Shown: piece after piece, positions 42,596-52,784 of the stretch
Position numbering within the stretch: the stretch's first letter is position 1
How the letters are laid out: each line of letters starts with the position of its first letter
Assembly: GCF_031453675.1 (NCBI RefSeq)
Contig: NZ_JAVIZX010000001.1
Coordinates: 1,116,001 to 1,180,000, forward strand
Length of the DNA stretch: 64,000 nt
Direction: 5' to 3'
Origin: Paracidovorax wautersii
Lineage (GTDB): Bacteria > Pseudomonadota > Gammaproteobacteria > Burkholderiales > Burkholderiaceae_C
Program-made: the position numbers and the translations under genes
Notes under the pieces: model-generated
What the model saw: the letters and a program-made list of their open reading frames with translations, nothing else
Database searches by the model: none
Told to the model about the DNA's origin: nothing

Positions 42596-43837
42596 ATGAC
42601 TGCAAGACCGGCACTGCAACAACACCTGCCCGAGATTCCCACCGACGTGGCGCGGATCGCCACCGATACAGAGGCCATCGCCGCCGCGCACCAACTGGCG
42701 GCTGACTTCGCACCCGGCGCCTCCGAGCGCGATCGCGATCGCCGCCTGCCCTGGGATGAACTCAAGCGCTGGTCCGCCAGCGGGCTGGGCGCCATCACCG
42801 TGCCGCGCGCCTACGGCGGGCCACAGGTGTCTTACGCCACGCTGGCCGAGGTGTTCGTGATCCTGAACGCGGCCGACCCGTCCATCGGGCAGATTCCGCA
42901 GAACCATTTCGGCGTGCTGGGTGTGCTGCGCGAGATCGGCACCGAGGCGCAGAAGCAGCGCTTCTATGGCGAGGTGCTGGCCGGCCGCCGGCTGGGCAAT
43001 GCCGGGCCTGAGCGCAAGGTGGACGGCGCGGCCACCATCCTGCAAAGCGGCACCCGGCTGCGCGCCACGCCGCTCGGCCTGCGCCTGACAGGCAAGCGCT
43101 TTTATTCCACGGGCGCACTCTTCGCGCACCGCATTCCCGTGCGGGCCCTCGACGACGCGGGCCGCGCCGTGCAGGCCTGGGTGCCGCGCGATGCGCCGGG
43201 CGTGGCCGTGGTGGACGACTGGGACGCCTTCGGCCAGCGCACCACCGCCAGCGGCACCGTGGTGTTCGACGACGTGCCGGTCGCTGCCGACGATGTGCTG
43301 CCCCTGTGGCAGTTGGCCGACCGGCCGGGCCTGTACGGCCCCTCGTCGCAGCTGCTGCAGGCGGCCATCGACCAGGGCATTGCCGAAGCGGCCGTGGCCG
43401 ATGCGCAGCGCTTCGTGCGCGAGCGCGCCCGGCCCTGGGTGGATTCGGGCGTGCAGCACGCGCACGACGACCCCTACGTGATCGCCGACGTGGGGCGCCT
43501 GCAGATCGACCTGCATGCCGCACGCGAGGTGCTGCGCGAGACCGGCGAGCTGTTCGACACCCTGGCCGCGCAGGCCACCCTCAGCGCGGAGGACAGCGCC
43601 CGCGCCTCGGTGGCCGTGGCCGAGGCCAAGGTGCTGACCACCCGCATCGCGCTGGAGGCCAGCGAAAAGCTGTTCGAACTGGCCGGCTCGGCCGCCACGC
43701 GCGCCGCGCCCAACCTGGGCCGCCACTGGCGCAACGCCCGCGTGCACACGCTGCACGACCCCGTGCGCTGGAAGCTGCACCTGATCGGCAACCACCGCCT
43801 GAACGGCGCCCTGCCCGCGCGGCATTCCTGGAACTGA
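42596..43837 (+). CDS. sfnB: SfnB-family acyl-CoA dehydrogenase-like flavoprotein (copy 2)
   Basis: A 413-residue SfnB-type flavoprotein. Landmarks are RDRRLPWDELKRWSASGLGA then ITVPRAYGGP, DPSIGQIPQNHFGVLGVLRE, LTGKRFYSTGALFAHRIPV, DDWDAFGQRTTASGTVVFDD and the C-terminal LGRHWRNARVHTLHDPVRWK. The IGQIPQNHF segment is characteristic of SfnB and of the next gene, but not of copy 1. It is the first gene of the second operon, just after the CGCATA box, and 10 bp from copy 3. Likely a flavin-dependent step in assimilation of an organic sulfur compound. Confidence 0.9.
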   Translation: MTARPALQQHLPEIPTDVARIATDTEAIAAAHQLAADFAPGASERDRDRRLPWDELKRWSASGLGAITVPRAYGGPQVSYATLAEVFVILNAADPSIGQIPQNHFGVLGVLREIGTEAQKQRFYGEVLAGRRLGNAGPERKVDGAATILQSGTRLRATPLGLRLTGKRFYSTGALFAHRIPVRALDDAGRAVQAWVPRDAPGVAVVDDWDAFGQRTTASGTVVFDDVPVAADDVLPLWQLADRPGLYGPSSQLLQAAIDQGIAEAAVADAQRFVRERARPWVDSGVQHAHDDPYVIADVGRLQIDLHAAREVLRETGELFDTLAAQATLSAEDSARASVAVAEAKVLTTRIALEASEKLFELAGSAATRAAPNLGRHWRNARVHTLHDPVRWKLHLIGNHRLNGALPARHSWN

Positions 43838-43847
43838 GAGCGACCCC

Positions 43848-45113
43848 ATGGCCTTGTTGCAATCCATTGAACCGCTCGCGGCCGCATTCACGCCGGCGGA
43901 GCCCGCCCCGGCACTGCCCGCGGCCCGGCCGCCGCATCGCATCGCCACCGACGCCGAGGCCCTTGCCGCCGCGCAGCGCTATGCCGCGCGCATCGCCCCC
44001 GGCGCGGCCCAGCGCGACCGCGAGCGCCTGCTGCCCTGGGAGGCGCTGGACGATTTCGTCGCCATCGGCCTGTGGTCGATCACGGTGCCGCGCGAGTACG
44101 GCGGCCCGGGCGTATCGGCCGGCACGCTGGCCGAGGTCACGGCGCTGGTCAGCGCGGCCGATGGCTCCATCGGCCAGATTCCGCAGAACCATTTCTACGC
44201 GCTGGAGGTGCTGCGCGTGGGCGGCACCGACGCGCAAAAGCGCTTCTTCTACGGCCGCGTGCTGGCGGGCGATCGCTTCGGCAATGCGCTGGCGGAGATC
44301 GGCCACCAGGACTTTCAGCGCCGCACGCGCCTGGTGCCCGATGGCGAGGGCTTTCGGGTGCAGGGGCGCAAGTTCTATTGCACCGGGGCGCTCTATGCGC
44401 ACTGGATTCCCACGCTGGTCGTGGCCAGGGAAGGCGGGCGCGACGTGACCTACCTCGCGTTCGTTCCACGCACCGCCGAGGGCGTGCACGTCACCGACGA
44501 CTGGGACGGCTTCGGCCAGCGCGTGACGGGCAGCGGCTCGGTGCAGTTCGACGACGTGCGGGTCGAGGCCGAATGGGTCGTGCCGTTCCTCGCATCTTTC
44601 GAGCGGCCCACCACCATCGGCCCGTTGGCGCAGATTCTCCACGCGGCCATCGACCTGGGGCTGGCCCGGGGGGCCCTCGCGGCCACGCTGCCCTTCGTGC
44701 GCGAGCATGCCCGGCCCTGGATCGATGCGCGCGTGGAGCGCGCCGCCGACGACCCGCTGCTCATCCAGCAGGTGGGCGAGACCGCCGTGCGGCTGCGTGC
44801 GGCCGAGGCCCTGGTGCGCCGCGCCGGCCGCTTCGTGGATGCGGCCCAGGCCGACCCGACCGAGCAGCGCGTGGCCGAGGCCTCCATCGCCGTGGCCGAG
44901 GCGCGTGCGCTCACCACCACGGCGTCGCTGGATGCCGGCACGCGCCTCTTCGAGTTGGGCGGCACCTCGGCCACCACGGGCCAGAAGGGCCTGGACCGCT
45001 TCTGGCGCAACGCGCGCACCCACACGCTGCACGACCCGGTGCGCTGGAAGTACCACGCCATCGGCAATTTCCACCTCAACGGCCGCATTCCGCCGCGCCA
45101 CGGCGCGATCTGA
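43848..45113 (+). CDS. sfnB: SfnB-family acyl-CoA dehydrogenase-like flavoprotein (copy 3)
   Basis: A 421-residue tandem paralogue of the gene before it. It has RERLLPWEALDDFVAIGLWS, IGQIPQNHFYALEVLRVGG, QGRKFYCTGALYAHWIPTL, DDWDGFGQRVTGSGSVQFDD and LDRFWRNARTHTLHDPVRWK. The tandem pair could be a heteromer, or each may serve a different substrate. A MetQ-type binding-protein gene begins 31 bp downstream, so uptake and oxidation genes are co-transcribed. Confidence 0.9.
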   Translation: MALLQSIEPLAAAFTPAEPAPALPAARPPHRIATDAEALAAAQRYAARIAPGAAQRDRERLLPWEALDDFVAIGLWSITVPREYGGPGVSAGTLAEVTALVSAADGSIGQIPQNHFYALEVLRVGGTDAQKRFFYGRVLAGDRFGNALAEIGHQDFQRRTRLVPDGEGFRVQGRKFYCTGALYAHWIPTLVVAREGGRDVTYLAFVPRTAEGVHVTDDWDGFGQRVTGSGSVQFDDVRVEAEWVVPFLASFERPTTIGPLAQILHAAIDLGLARGALAATLPFVREHARPWIDARVERAADDPLLIQQVGETAVRLRAAEALVRRAGRFVDAAQADPTEQRVAEASIAVAEARALTTTASLDAGTRLFELGGTSATTGQKGLDRFWRNARTHTLHDPVRWKYHAIGNFHLNGRIPPRHGAI

Positions 45114-45144
45114 TTTTTTTCTCTTCAAAGACCCAGCGACGACC

Positions 45145-45969
45145 ATGAAGCCACGCCGTTTTCTGCACGCTCTTTTCACGTTCTTCACGTTCATCGGCGC
45201 GGCCCTGTTCGCCGGCAGCGCCTTGGCCGCACCGCTCAAGATCGGCGTGGTGCCGGGCATCTTTGCCGACTCGGTCGAGGTGGCGGTCAAGGAGGCCAAG
45301 GCCCAGGGACTGGACATTCAGGTGGTGGAGTTCACCGACTGGACGACCCCCAACGTGGCGCTGGAGTCGGGCGACATCGACCTGAACTACTACCAGAACA
45401 GCAACTACCTGGCGAACGCCGTGCGCAGCAAGGGCTTCCACTTCGTCAGCGTGCAGCCCGGCATCCTGTCGTACCTGGGGCTGTACTCCACCAAACATAG
45501 ATCGTTGGCCGACGTGCCCAACGGCGCCAAGGTCGCCATCGCCAGCGACCCCGTCAACATCGGCCGTGCCCTGCGCCTGCTGCAGCACGCGGGGCTGATC
45601 ACCCTGCGCCCGGACACCGGGCTGCTGGGCACGCAGGCCGACATCCGCTCCAACCCGAAGAACCTGCAGTTCATCGAGATCGAAGGCCCGCAACTGGTGC
45701 GCGCCACGCAGGACGTGGACCTGGCGCAGGGCTTTCCTTATTTCATCATTCCGTCGAAGGCGTTCGATGCGACGCGGGGGCTGGCCTACACCAGCTATGA
45801 GGACGACTCCTGGGCCATCCAGTTCGTGGCGCGCAAGGACAAGGCGGCGGACCCGCGCATTGCGCAGTTCCTGACCATCTACCAAAACTCCGACGCGGTG
45901 CGCAAGGCGATCCACGCCTTCTACCTGAACGATTCCAAGCTCTACCGCCTGACCTGGCTGAAGCGCTGA
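45145..45969 (+). CDS. metQ: MetQ/NlpA-family binding protein (copy 1)
   Basis: A 274-residue periplasmic receptor of the methionine-uptake family. The signal peptide (about 1-28, ending ALAA) lacks a lipobox Cys, unlike E. coli MetQ, so the protein should be soluble. The mature part begins LKIGVVPGIFADSVEVAVKEAKAQG and has VVEFTDWTTPN, shared by all four copies. It is the most divergent copy: LNYYQNSNYLANAV replaces the usual NFFQHQ..LNNAI, and the loop before DPVNIGRAL differs. It lies between sfnB copy 3 and the SnaA-type monooxygenase gene and probably binds a sulfur compound handled by that enzyme. Confidence 0.9.
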   Translation: MKPRRFLHALFTFFTFIGAALFAGSALAAPLKIGVVPGIFADSVEVAVKEAKAQGLDIQVVEFTDWTTPNVALESGDIDLNYYQNSNYLANAVRSKGFHFVSVQPGILSYLGLYSTKHRSLADVPNGAKVAIASDPVNIGRALRLLQHAGLITLRPDTGLLGTQADIRSNPKNLQFIEIEGPQLVRATQDVDLAQGFPYFIIPSKAFDATRGLAYTSYEDDSWAIQFVARKDKAADPRIAQFLTIYQNSDAVRKAIHAFYLNDSKLYRLTWLKR

Positions 45970-45989
45970 GACCGGCACAAGGACCGACC

Positions 45990-47411
45990 GTGACAAAAGC
46001 CAAGCGCCACATCCTGCTCAACGCGTTCAACATGAACTGCGTGGGCCACATCAACCACGGCCTGTGGACGCACCCGCGCGACCGCAGCACCGACTACCGC
46101 ACGCTGGCCTACTGGACCGATCTGGCCCGCACGCTGGAGCGCGGCCTGTTCGACGGCCTGTTCCTGGCCGACATCGTGGGCACCTACGACGTGTACCAGG
46201 GCAACGTGGACGTGCCGCTGCGCGAATCCATCCAGCTGCCGGTGAACGATCCGCTGCTGCTGGTGCCGGCCATGGCCTCCGCCACGCAGCACCTGGGCTT
46301 CGGCGTGACGGTGAACCTGTCGTACGAGGCGCCCTACCTGCTGGCGCGGCGCTTTTCCACGCTGGACCATTTGACAAACGGGCGCATCGGCTGGAACGTG
46401 GTGACCGGCTACCTCGACAGTGCCGCGCGGGCCATGGGCCAGCCGCAGCAGCTGCCGCACGACGAGCGCTACGAGCGCGCCGACGAGTACCTGGAGGTGC
46501 TCTACCAGCTGTGGGAGGGCAGCTGGGAAGACGGCGCGGTGCGCCGCGACAAGGCCGCACGCGTGTTCGCCGACCCGGCGCGTGTGCACCCAGTGCAGCA
46601 CCACGGCCGCTATTTCGATGTGGAGGGCTACCACCTGAGCGAGCCCTCGCCGCAGCGCACGCCGGTGCTGTTCCAGGCCGGCAGCTCGGGCCGGGGCCAG
46701 CAGTTCGCCGCGCGCCATGCCGAGTGCGTGTTCATCTCGCCCCCCAACAAAGAGGCTGCGCGCAAGACCGTGCAGGCCCTGCGCGAGCAACTGGTGCGGG
46801 CCGGCCGCCGGCCCGATGACGTGAAGGTCTTCGTGGGCGCGGCGGTGGTGGTGGGCCGCACCGAGGCCGAGGCGCGCGAGAAGCACGCGGACTACCTGCG
46901 CTACGCCAGCCGCGAGGCGGGCCTGGCGCATTTCGCCGCCAGCACCGGCATCGACTTCGCGCAGTACGACCTGGACGCACCCGTCGACTACTCGCCCGGC
47001 AACGCCATCGAATCGGCCAGCCGCACGGCCCAGCAGCACGGCTGGACGCGCCGCAAGCTGCTCGAACTCTTCTCGCTGGGCGGCCGCTACCCCGCCATCG
47101 TGGGCGATGCGCAGCAGGTGGCGGACGAACTGCAGTCGTGGGTGGCCGAGACCGGCGTGGACGGCTTCAACCTGAGCCGCACCGTGGTGCCGGAGAGCTA
47201 CGAAGACTTCATCGACCTCGTGATCCCTGAGCTGCAAAGCCGGGGCGTCTACAAGACCGAGTACGCCGAGGGCACGCTGCGCAGCCGCCTCTTCGGCGAG
47301 GGCGACCGGCTGCCGGCCCGGCATGCAGTGGATGCCTTCCGGCGCCGGGCCCCCAGCGCCGCCATTCGCCCATCGCCCCAACCCCATCCCGCCCTGGAAG
47401 CACAGCCATGA
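45990..47411 (+). CDS. NtaA/SnaA/DszA/SoxA-family FMN-dependent monooxygenase
   Basis: A 473-residue TIM-barrel luciferase-like monooxygenase that would use FMNH2 from MsuE. It has the family's start HILLNAFNMNCVGHINHGLWTH, then TLERGLFDGLFLADIVGTYD, SYEAPYLLARRFSTLDHLTN with GRIGWNVVTGYLDSAARAMG, HHGRYFDVEGYHLSEPSPQR and VLFQAGSSGRGQQFAARHAE. Members oxidise nitrilotriacetate, pristinamycin precursors, dibenzothiophene sulfone or dimethyl sulfide. It starts with GTG at 45990. The stop overlaps the next metQ start (ATGA). In this setting C-S bond cleavage of a sulfone or thioether is likely; the exact substrate is unknown. Confidence 0.9.
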   Translation: MTKAKRHILLNAFNMNCVGHINHGLWTHPRDRSTDYRTLAYWTDLARTLERGLFDGLFLADIVGTYDVYQGNVDVPLRESIQLPVNDPLLLVPAMASATQHLGFGVTVNLSYEAPYLLARRFSTLDHLTNGRIGWNVVTGYLDSAARAMGQPQQLPHDERYERADEYLEVLYQLWEGSWEDGAVRRDKAARVFADPARVHPVQHHGRYFDVEGYHLSEPSPQRTPVLFQAGSSGRGQQFAARHAECVFISPPNKEAARKTVQALREQLVRAGRRPDDVKVFVGAAVVVGRTEAEAREKHADYLRYASREAGLAHFAASTGIDFAQYDLDAPVDYSPGNAIESASRTAQQHGWTRRKLLELFSLGGRYPAIVGDAQQVADELQSWVAETGVDGFNLSRTVVPESYEDFIDLVIPELQSRGVYKTEYAEGTLRSRLFGEGDRLPARHAVDAFRRRAPSAAIRPSPQPHPALEAQP

Positions 47412-48232
47412 AACGCCTGGTCCAACGCCTTCTTTCCTGGCTCGCGGCCTTCGCTGCCGCGGCGGCAACCGCGCAAACGCCCGCGCCGGCGCCCCTGCGC
47501 ATCGGCGTCACGCCCGGTTCGCTGGCCGATTCCGTGCAGGTCGCCGCGCAGGAGGCGCGCCAGCAGGGGCTGGACGTGAAGGTCATCGAATTCACCGACT
47601 GGACCGCGCCCAACACCGCGCTGGCCGCCGGCGACATCGACCTGAACTACTTCCAGCACCAGGCCTTTCTGGACAACGCCGTCCGCGAACGCGGCTACGC
47701 CTTCGTCAGCGTGGCCACCGGGCTGCTGCCCAACATCGGGCTGTATTCGCTCAAGGTGCAGCGCTTTGCCGACCTGAAGGACGGCGCCCGCGTGGGCGTG
47801 GCCAACGACCCGGTGAACCAGGGACGCGGCCTGCTGCTGCTGGAAAAGGCCGGGCTGATCCAGCTGAAGGCCGGCGTGGGGGCGCGCGGCAGCGTGAACG
47901 ACATCGTCGCCAACCCCAAGAAGCTGCGGTTCTCGGAGATCGAAGGCCCGCAGTTGGTGCGCGCGCTGGACGACCTGGACCTGGCCCAGGGCTATCCCGC
48001 GCACTACGTCAACGCCGGCAAGCCGCAGGTGGCGGGCAGCGCGCTGCTGTATTCCGGCATCGACGACCTGGCCTATGCGATCCGCTTCGTGGCGCGGCAG
48101 GACAACGCCCGCGACCCACGCATCGAGCGCTTCGTAAAGATCTACCAGCAGTCGCCTGCCGTGCGCGCGCAGATCAGCAAATCCTTCGCGGGCAATGACC
48201 GGCTGTACAGCCTGCCCTGGCTGCAGCACTGA
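47408..48232 (+). CDS. metQ: MetQ/NlpA-family binding protein (copy 2)
   Basis: A 274-residue receptor. The signal peptide (about 1-22, ending TAQ) has no lipobox. The core includes [65 protein letters not shown] and the late YSGIDDLAYAIRFVARQD. It is translationally coupled to the SnaA-type monooxygenase gene by a 4 bp overlap, which suggests that receptor and enzyme handle the same compound. Confidence 0.91.
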   Translation: MKRLVQRLLSWLAAFAAAAATAQTPAPAPLRIGVTPGSLADSVQVAAQEARQQGLDVKVIEFTDWTAPNTALAAGDIDLNYFQHQAFLDNAVRERGYAFVSVATGLLPNIGLYSLKVQRFADLKDGARVGVANDPVNQGRGLLLLEKAGLIQLKAGVGARGSVNDIVANPKKLRFSEIEGPQLVRALDDLDLAQGYPAHYVNAGKPQVAGSALLYSGIDDLAYAIRFVARQDNARDPRIERFVKIYQQSPAVRAQISKSFAGNDRLYSLPWLQH

Positions 48233-48300
48233 CGGCACTGCGCCGACCGCCTCGTTCCTTTTCCTCTCCCTTCATTCACTCTCCGCACCGCGGCCTCACC

Positions 48301-49119
48301 ATGTCACTGCCCCGCCTCCTTCTTCTCGCCCCCCTCCTCGCCCTGTCGGCCCTCGCGTCGCTGCCCGCCCATGCGGCGGACAAGCTGCGCATCGGCGTGC
48401 TGCCGGGCGTCTATGCCGACGCCATCGCGGCGGCCGCCAAGGACGCCAAGGCGCAGGGCATCGACGTCACGGTGACCGAGTTCACCGACTGGACCACGCC
48501 CAACGTGGCGGTGGATTCGGGCGACCTGGACATCAACTTCTTCCAGCACCAGCCGTTTTTGGACAACGCCATCAAGAAGAATGGCTTCAAGCTCGCCAGC
48601 GCGGGCACGAGCTTTCTGGCCAACATCGGCCTGTATTCGCTCAAGCACAAGTCGGCGGCCGACGTGCCGGTGGGCGGCAAGGTCGGCCTGGCCAATGACC
48701 CGGTGAACCAGGGCCGGGGCCTGCTGTTGCTGCAGAAGGCGGGCCTGATCACGCTGAAGCCTGGCGTGGGCTTTCTCGGCACGGTGGACGACATCGCCCA
48801 GAACCCCAAGAAGCTGAAGTTCGTGGAGGTGGAAGGCCCGCAGCTGGTGCGCATCACCGGCGACGTGGACATCGCCCAGGGCTACCCGCACTTCATCGTG
48901 GCGTCCAAGGCGTTCGACCCCTCCAGCGGGCTGGCCTATTCAGGCATCGAGGACGCGCGCTTCGCCATCCAGTTCATCACCAAGGCCGACCGCACGAAGG
49001 ACCCGGTGATCCAGAAGTTCGTGAAGATCTTCCAGAACTCCGAAGGGGTGAAAGCCGCCATCGACCGCGCCTTTGCCGGTGACAAGCGCCTGTACGTGCT
49101 GACCTGGACGCAGCAATGA
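48301..49119 (+). CDS. metQ: MetQ/NlpA-family binding protein (copy 3)
   Basis: A 272-residue receptor. The signal peptide (about 1-25, ending PAHAA) lacks a lipobox Cys. The core has LRIGVLPGVYADAIAAAAKD, VTEFTDWTTPN, DINFFQHQPFLDNAIKKNGF and [24 protein letters not shown]. It is the only copy after a 68 bp gap rather than a tight junction, so it might have a weak promoter of its own. Its stop overlaps the start of copy 4. Confidence 0.91.
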   Translation: MSLPRLLLLAPLLALSALASLPAHAADKLRIGVLPGVYADAIAAAAKDAKAQGIDVTVTEFTDWTTPNVAVDSGDLDINFFQHQPFLDNAIKKNGFKLASAGTSFLANIGLYSLKHKSAADVPVGGKVGLANDPVNQGRGLLLLQKAGLITLKPGVGFLGTVDDIAQNPKKLKFVEVEGPQLVRITGDVDIAQGYPHFIVASKAFDPSSGLAYSGIEDARFAIQFITKADRTKDPVIQKFVKIFQNSEGVKAAIDRAFAGDKRLYVLTWTQQ

Positions 49120-49940
49120 TGCGCGCTCCTCGATTTCTCAAAGCCGCGGCCCTCGGCTGGCTGCTGGCCGCATCCGCCCTCGCCGCGCATGCGGCCGACG
49201 TGATCCGCATCGGCTCCACGCCCGGCGTCACCTCCGACGCGGTCGAGGCCGTGACGGCCGAGGCCCGCGCGCAAGGGCTGGAGGTCAAGCTCGTCGAGTT
49301 CACCGACTGGACGCTGCCCAACGAGGCCGTGAACAACGGCGACATCGACCTGAACTTCTTCCAGCACCAGGCGTTCCTCAACAACGCCATCAAGGAACGC
49401 GGCTATGCGCTGCAGCTGGTGGGCCTGGGCCTGCTGCAGAACATCGGCATTTACTCCAACCGCATCCAGCGCCTGCAGGACGTGCCCGACGGCGCCAAGG
49501 TGTCGGTGGCGAACGACCCGGTGAACCAGGGGCGCGGCCTGCTGCTGCTCCAGAAGGCCGGGCTCATCAAGCTGCGCAAGGGCAATGCCGTGGGTGCCAG
49601 CGTGAACGACGTGGTCGAGAACCCGAAGAAGCTGCGCTTCTATGAGATCGAAGGCCCGCAGCTCATCCATTCCCTGCAGGACGTGGACCTGGCCGTGGTG
49701 TGGCCCAGCTACTTCGTCAATGCCGGCAAGAAGGGGCAGGCCAGCCGCGCGCTGCTGTATTCGGGCATCGACGATTCGTTCTATGCCATGGGCTTCGTCG
49801 CCCGCAAGGACAAGGCGCTGGACCCGAAGATCGCCCGCTTCGTGCAGCTGTTCCAGCAGTCGCCCAAGGTGCGCGAGGTGGTCTCCGCCCGGTTCAACAA
49901 CGACCCCAAGCTCTACACGCTGCCCTGGAAGACGCCATGA
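49116..49940 (+). CDS. metQ: MetQ/NlpA-family binding protein (copy 4)
   Basis: A 274-residue receptor. The signal peptide (about 1-28, ending AAHAA) has no lipobox. The core has [71 protein letters not shown] and [20 protein letters not shown]. It overlaps copy 3 by 4 bp and metN by 4 bp, so it is the copy most tightly bound to the transporter genes and possibly the principal receptor. Confidence 0.91.
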   Translation: MMRAPRFLKAAALGWLLAASALAAHAADVIRIGSTPGVTSDAVEAVTAEARAQGLEVKLVEFTDWTLPNEAVNNGDIDLNFFQHQAFLNNAIKERGYALQLVGLGLLQNIGIYSNRIQRLQDVPDGAKVSVANDPVNQGRGLLLLQKAGLIKLRKGNAVGASVNDVVENPKKLRFYEIEGPQLIHSLQDVDLAVVWPSYFVNAGKKGQASRALLYSGIDDSFYAMGFVARKDKALDPKIARFVQLFQQSPKVREVVSARFNNDPKLYTLPWKTP

Positions 49941-51151
49941 CCCTCACCGCCGCCTCCCACCCCGCCGCGTGGCGCGCTGCCGCCGGTGCCGCACCGCCGG
50001 CCGCTGCTACCCGCCACGCAAGCGCCCCGCCGCATCCCGAGGCCGACGCGCTGCGCGCCGGTTCCGCGCCCTCCACCACGCCCGCCGGCTCGGTCGTCTT
50101 CGACCGCCTGGGCAAGGTGTACGCCTCGTCCGCCGGGCCGGTGGCGGCGCTGGAGGACATCAGCCTGGACGTTCCTGCCGGCAGCATCTTCGGCATCATC
50201 GGCCGCAGCGGTGCGGGCAAGTCGAGCCTGCTGCGCACCATCAACCGGCTCGAATCGCCCACTTCGGGCCGCGTGCTGGTCGACGGTGTGGACATCGCCG
50301 GGCTGGACGACGACGGCCTGGTGGCGCTGCGCCGGCGCATCGGCATGATCTTCCAGCACTTCAACCTGCTGGCCGCCAAGACGGTGTACGACAACGTGGC
50401 GCTGCCGCTGCGCGTGGCCGGGGTGCGCCCGGCCGAGGTGCATCGCCGCGTCGAGGAACTGCTGGCGCTGGTGGGCCTGCAGGACAAGCACCGCACCTAT
50501 CCCGCGCGCCTGTCGGGCGGGCAGAAGCAGCGCGTGGGCATTGCCCGGGCGCTGGCCACCGGCCCGGAGATCTTGCTGTGCGACGAGGCCACCTCGGCGC
50601 TGGACCCGGAGACCACGCATTCCATCCTGCAGCTGCTGCGGGACATCAACCGGCGCCTGGGGATCACGGTGATCCTCATCACGCACGAGATGAGCGTGAT
50701 CCGCGAGATCGCCGACCAGGTGCTGGTGCTGGAGCAGGGCCGCATCGCCGAGCTGGGCGAGGTGTGGCGGGTGTTCGGCGCGCCGCAGCACGATGCCACC
50801 CGCGCGCTGCTGGCGCCGCTGCAGCACGGCCTGCCCGACGACCTGCAGGCCCGGCTGCAGCCCGAGCCACCGGTGCAAGGCCGCTTCGAGCGCGTGCTGC
50901 GGCTGGGCTACACCGGCGCGGGCGGGCTGGAGCCTGACTTCGCCCGCATCGCCGCCGCCCTGCAAAGCCCCGTGCGCCTGCTGCACGGCGGCATCGACCG
51001 CATCCGCGGCCACGCGCAGGGCCGGCTCATCCTGTCCCTTCCCGGCGCGGTGGCGCTGCCGGATCTGTCTGCCCTGGTGCAAGGCCCCGGCGCCATTGCC
51101 CATTCCATCGAGGTGATCGGCCATGTCGCTGACGTTGAGCATTCCCTTTGA
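49937..51151 (+). CDS. metN: MetN-type ABC transporter ATPase with NIL domain
   Basis: The 404-residue ATPase of a methionine-type importer. A ~50 residue Ala/Pro-rich extension precedes the ATPase core: Walker [11 protein letters not shown]-loop MIFQHFNLL, signature [15 protein letters not shown], Walker [15 protein letters not shown] and the switch His in LITHEMSV. The C-terminal NIL (ACT-like) regulatory domain ([21 protein letters not shown] to the end) is present; in E. coli it binds methionine and turns transport off. The 3' end overlaps metI by 29 bp. It is the single ATPase available for the four MetQ copies. Confidence 0.93.
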   Translation: MTLTAASHPAAWRAAAGAAPPAAATRHASAPPHPEADALRAGSAPSTTPAGSVVFDRLGKVYASSAGPVAALEDISLDVPAGSIFGIIGRSGAGKSSLLRTINRLESPTSGRVLVDGVDIAGLDDDGLVALRRRIGMIFQHFNLLAAKTVYDNVALPLRVAGVRPAEVHRRVEELLALVGLQDKHRTYPARLSGGQKQRVGIARALATGPEILLCDEATSALDPETTHSILQLLRDINRRLGITVILITHEMSVIREIADQVLVLEQGRIAELGEVWRVFGAPQHDATRALLAPLQHGLPDDLQARLQPEPPVQGRFERVLRLGYTGAGGLEPDFARIAAALQSPVRLLHGGIDRIRGHAQGRLILSLPGAVALPDLSALVQGPGAIAHSIEVIGHVADVEHSL

Positions 51152-51785
51152 CCGCTACACCCAGGCGTTGGCCGACACGCTGACGATGGTGGGCACCTCC
51201 GCCGCCATCGCCTTCGTGGCGGGCATTCCGCTGGCGGTGCTGCTGATCGTGACGGCGCCCGGCGGCTTCCTCGCCTCGCCGCGCATCCACCGCGGGGTGG
51301 GCAGCGTGGTCAACGGCTTTCGGGCCACGCCCTTCATCGTGCTGCTGGTGGCGCTGATTCCGTTCACGCGGCTGGTCACGGGCACCACCATCGGCGTGTG
51401 GGCGGCCATCGTGCCGCTGGCCATCAGCGCCACGCCGTTCTTCGCGCGCATCGCCGAGGTGAGCCTGCGCGAGGTAGACCCGGGCCTGATCGAGGCCGCG
51501 CAGGCCATGGGCTGCCGCAAGTGGCACATCGTCTGGCATGTGTACCTGCCCGAGGCGCTGCCCGGCATCGTCGGCGGCTTCACCATCACGCTGGTGGCGC
51601 TGATCAGCTCGTCCGCCATGGCGGGCGCCGTGGGCGCAGGCGGCCTGGGCGACCTGGCGATCCGCTACGGCTACCAGCGCTTCGACACGCAGGTGATGCT
51701 GATCGTGATCGCCGTGCTGATCGCGCTGGTGTCGCTGGTGCAGTTCACGGGCGACCGCTGGGTGCGCTGGCTGCGCAGCCGCTGA
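51123..51785 (+). CDS. metI: MetI-type ABC permease
   Basis: A 220-residue inner-membrane permease with five helices. It has [20 protein letters not shown] then IPLAVLL at the start and the cytoplasmic coupling [25 protein letters not shown], the EAA loop that touches MetN. As in MetI, a homodimer would form the channel. It starts inside the 3' end of metN, so translation is coupled. It closes the second operon; a hairpin and a dispersed repeat follow before the convergent ssu genes. Confidence 0.95.
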   Translation: MSLTLSIPFDRYTQALADTLTMVGTSAAIAFVAGIPLAVLLIVTAPGGFLASPRIHRGVGSVVNGFRATPFIVLLVALIPFTRLVTGTTIGVWAAIVPLAISATPFFARIAEVSLREVDPGLIEAAQAMGCRKWHIVWHVYLPEALPGIVGGFTITLVALISSSAMAGAVGAGGLGDLAIRYGYQRFDTQVMLIVIAVLIALVSLVQFTGDRWVRWLRSR

Positions 51786-51845
51786 GGAACGCCGCCGCAG
51801 CGCAGCGCAGCGCGGCGCGGCGCGGCGCGGCGCAAAGGAAGTGGA

Positions 51846-51869
51846 AAGGGCCGCCAGCGAGCGGCCCTT
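51846..51869. terminator. Hairpin after metI
   Basis: AAGGGCCGC pairs perfectly with GCGGCCCTT around CAGCGA between the convergent metI and ssuB genes. The short A/T flanks make a modest bidirectional terminator. Confidence 0.6.
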
Positions 51870-51880
51870 GCCGATGGATT

Positions 51881-51940
51881 TCAAGCCAAATAGGCCTCTA
51901 GCGCTTTATCCATAAGCGCAAGCAGCTATTACTTTTATAG
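51881..51940 (+). repeat. Dispersed AGCGC hairpin repeat, copy 4 (best preserved)
   Basis: Reads CCAAATAGGCCTCTAGCGC, a TTTATCCAT spacer, AAGCGCAAGCAGCTATTAC and an ATAG-ending tail. The AGCGCTT...AAGCGC arms make a clear stem. It lies between convergent operons, as do copies 1 and 5. Confidence 0.82.
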
Positions 51941-51996
51941 CGAACCTGTGGCTGTATCTGCAGGCGAAGGTCCCGTCCCCACAGGCCGCCTCGCCT

Positions 51997-52779
<783 letters not shown>

Positions 52780-52784
52780 GGCGT

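Noticed and set aside
42600-51151. Complete acyl-CoA beta-oxidation cluster suggested by several acyl-CoA dehydrogenase-like genes
   Set aside because: No hydratase, thiolase, ligase or ETF genes are present, and the genes carry SfnB-type motifs next to sulfur transport and flavin monooxygenase genes.
49937-51785. Lipoprotein-release (Lol/NlpA) role for the MetQ/NlpA proteins
   Set aside because: None of the four receptors has a lipobox, and metN and metI are present and coupled to copy 4, which supports small-molecule import.
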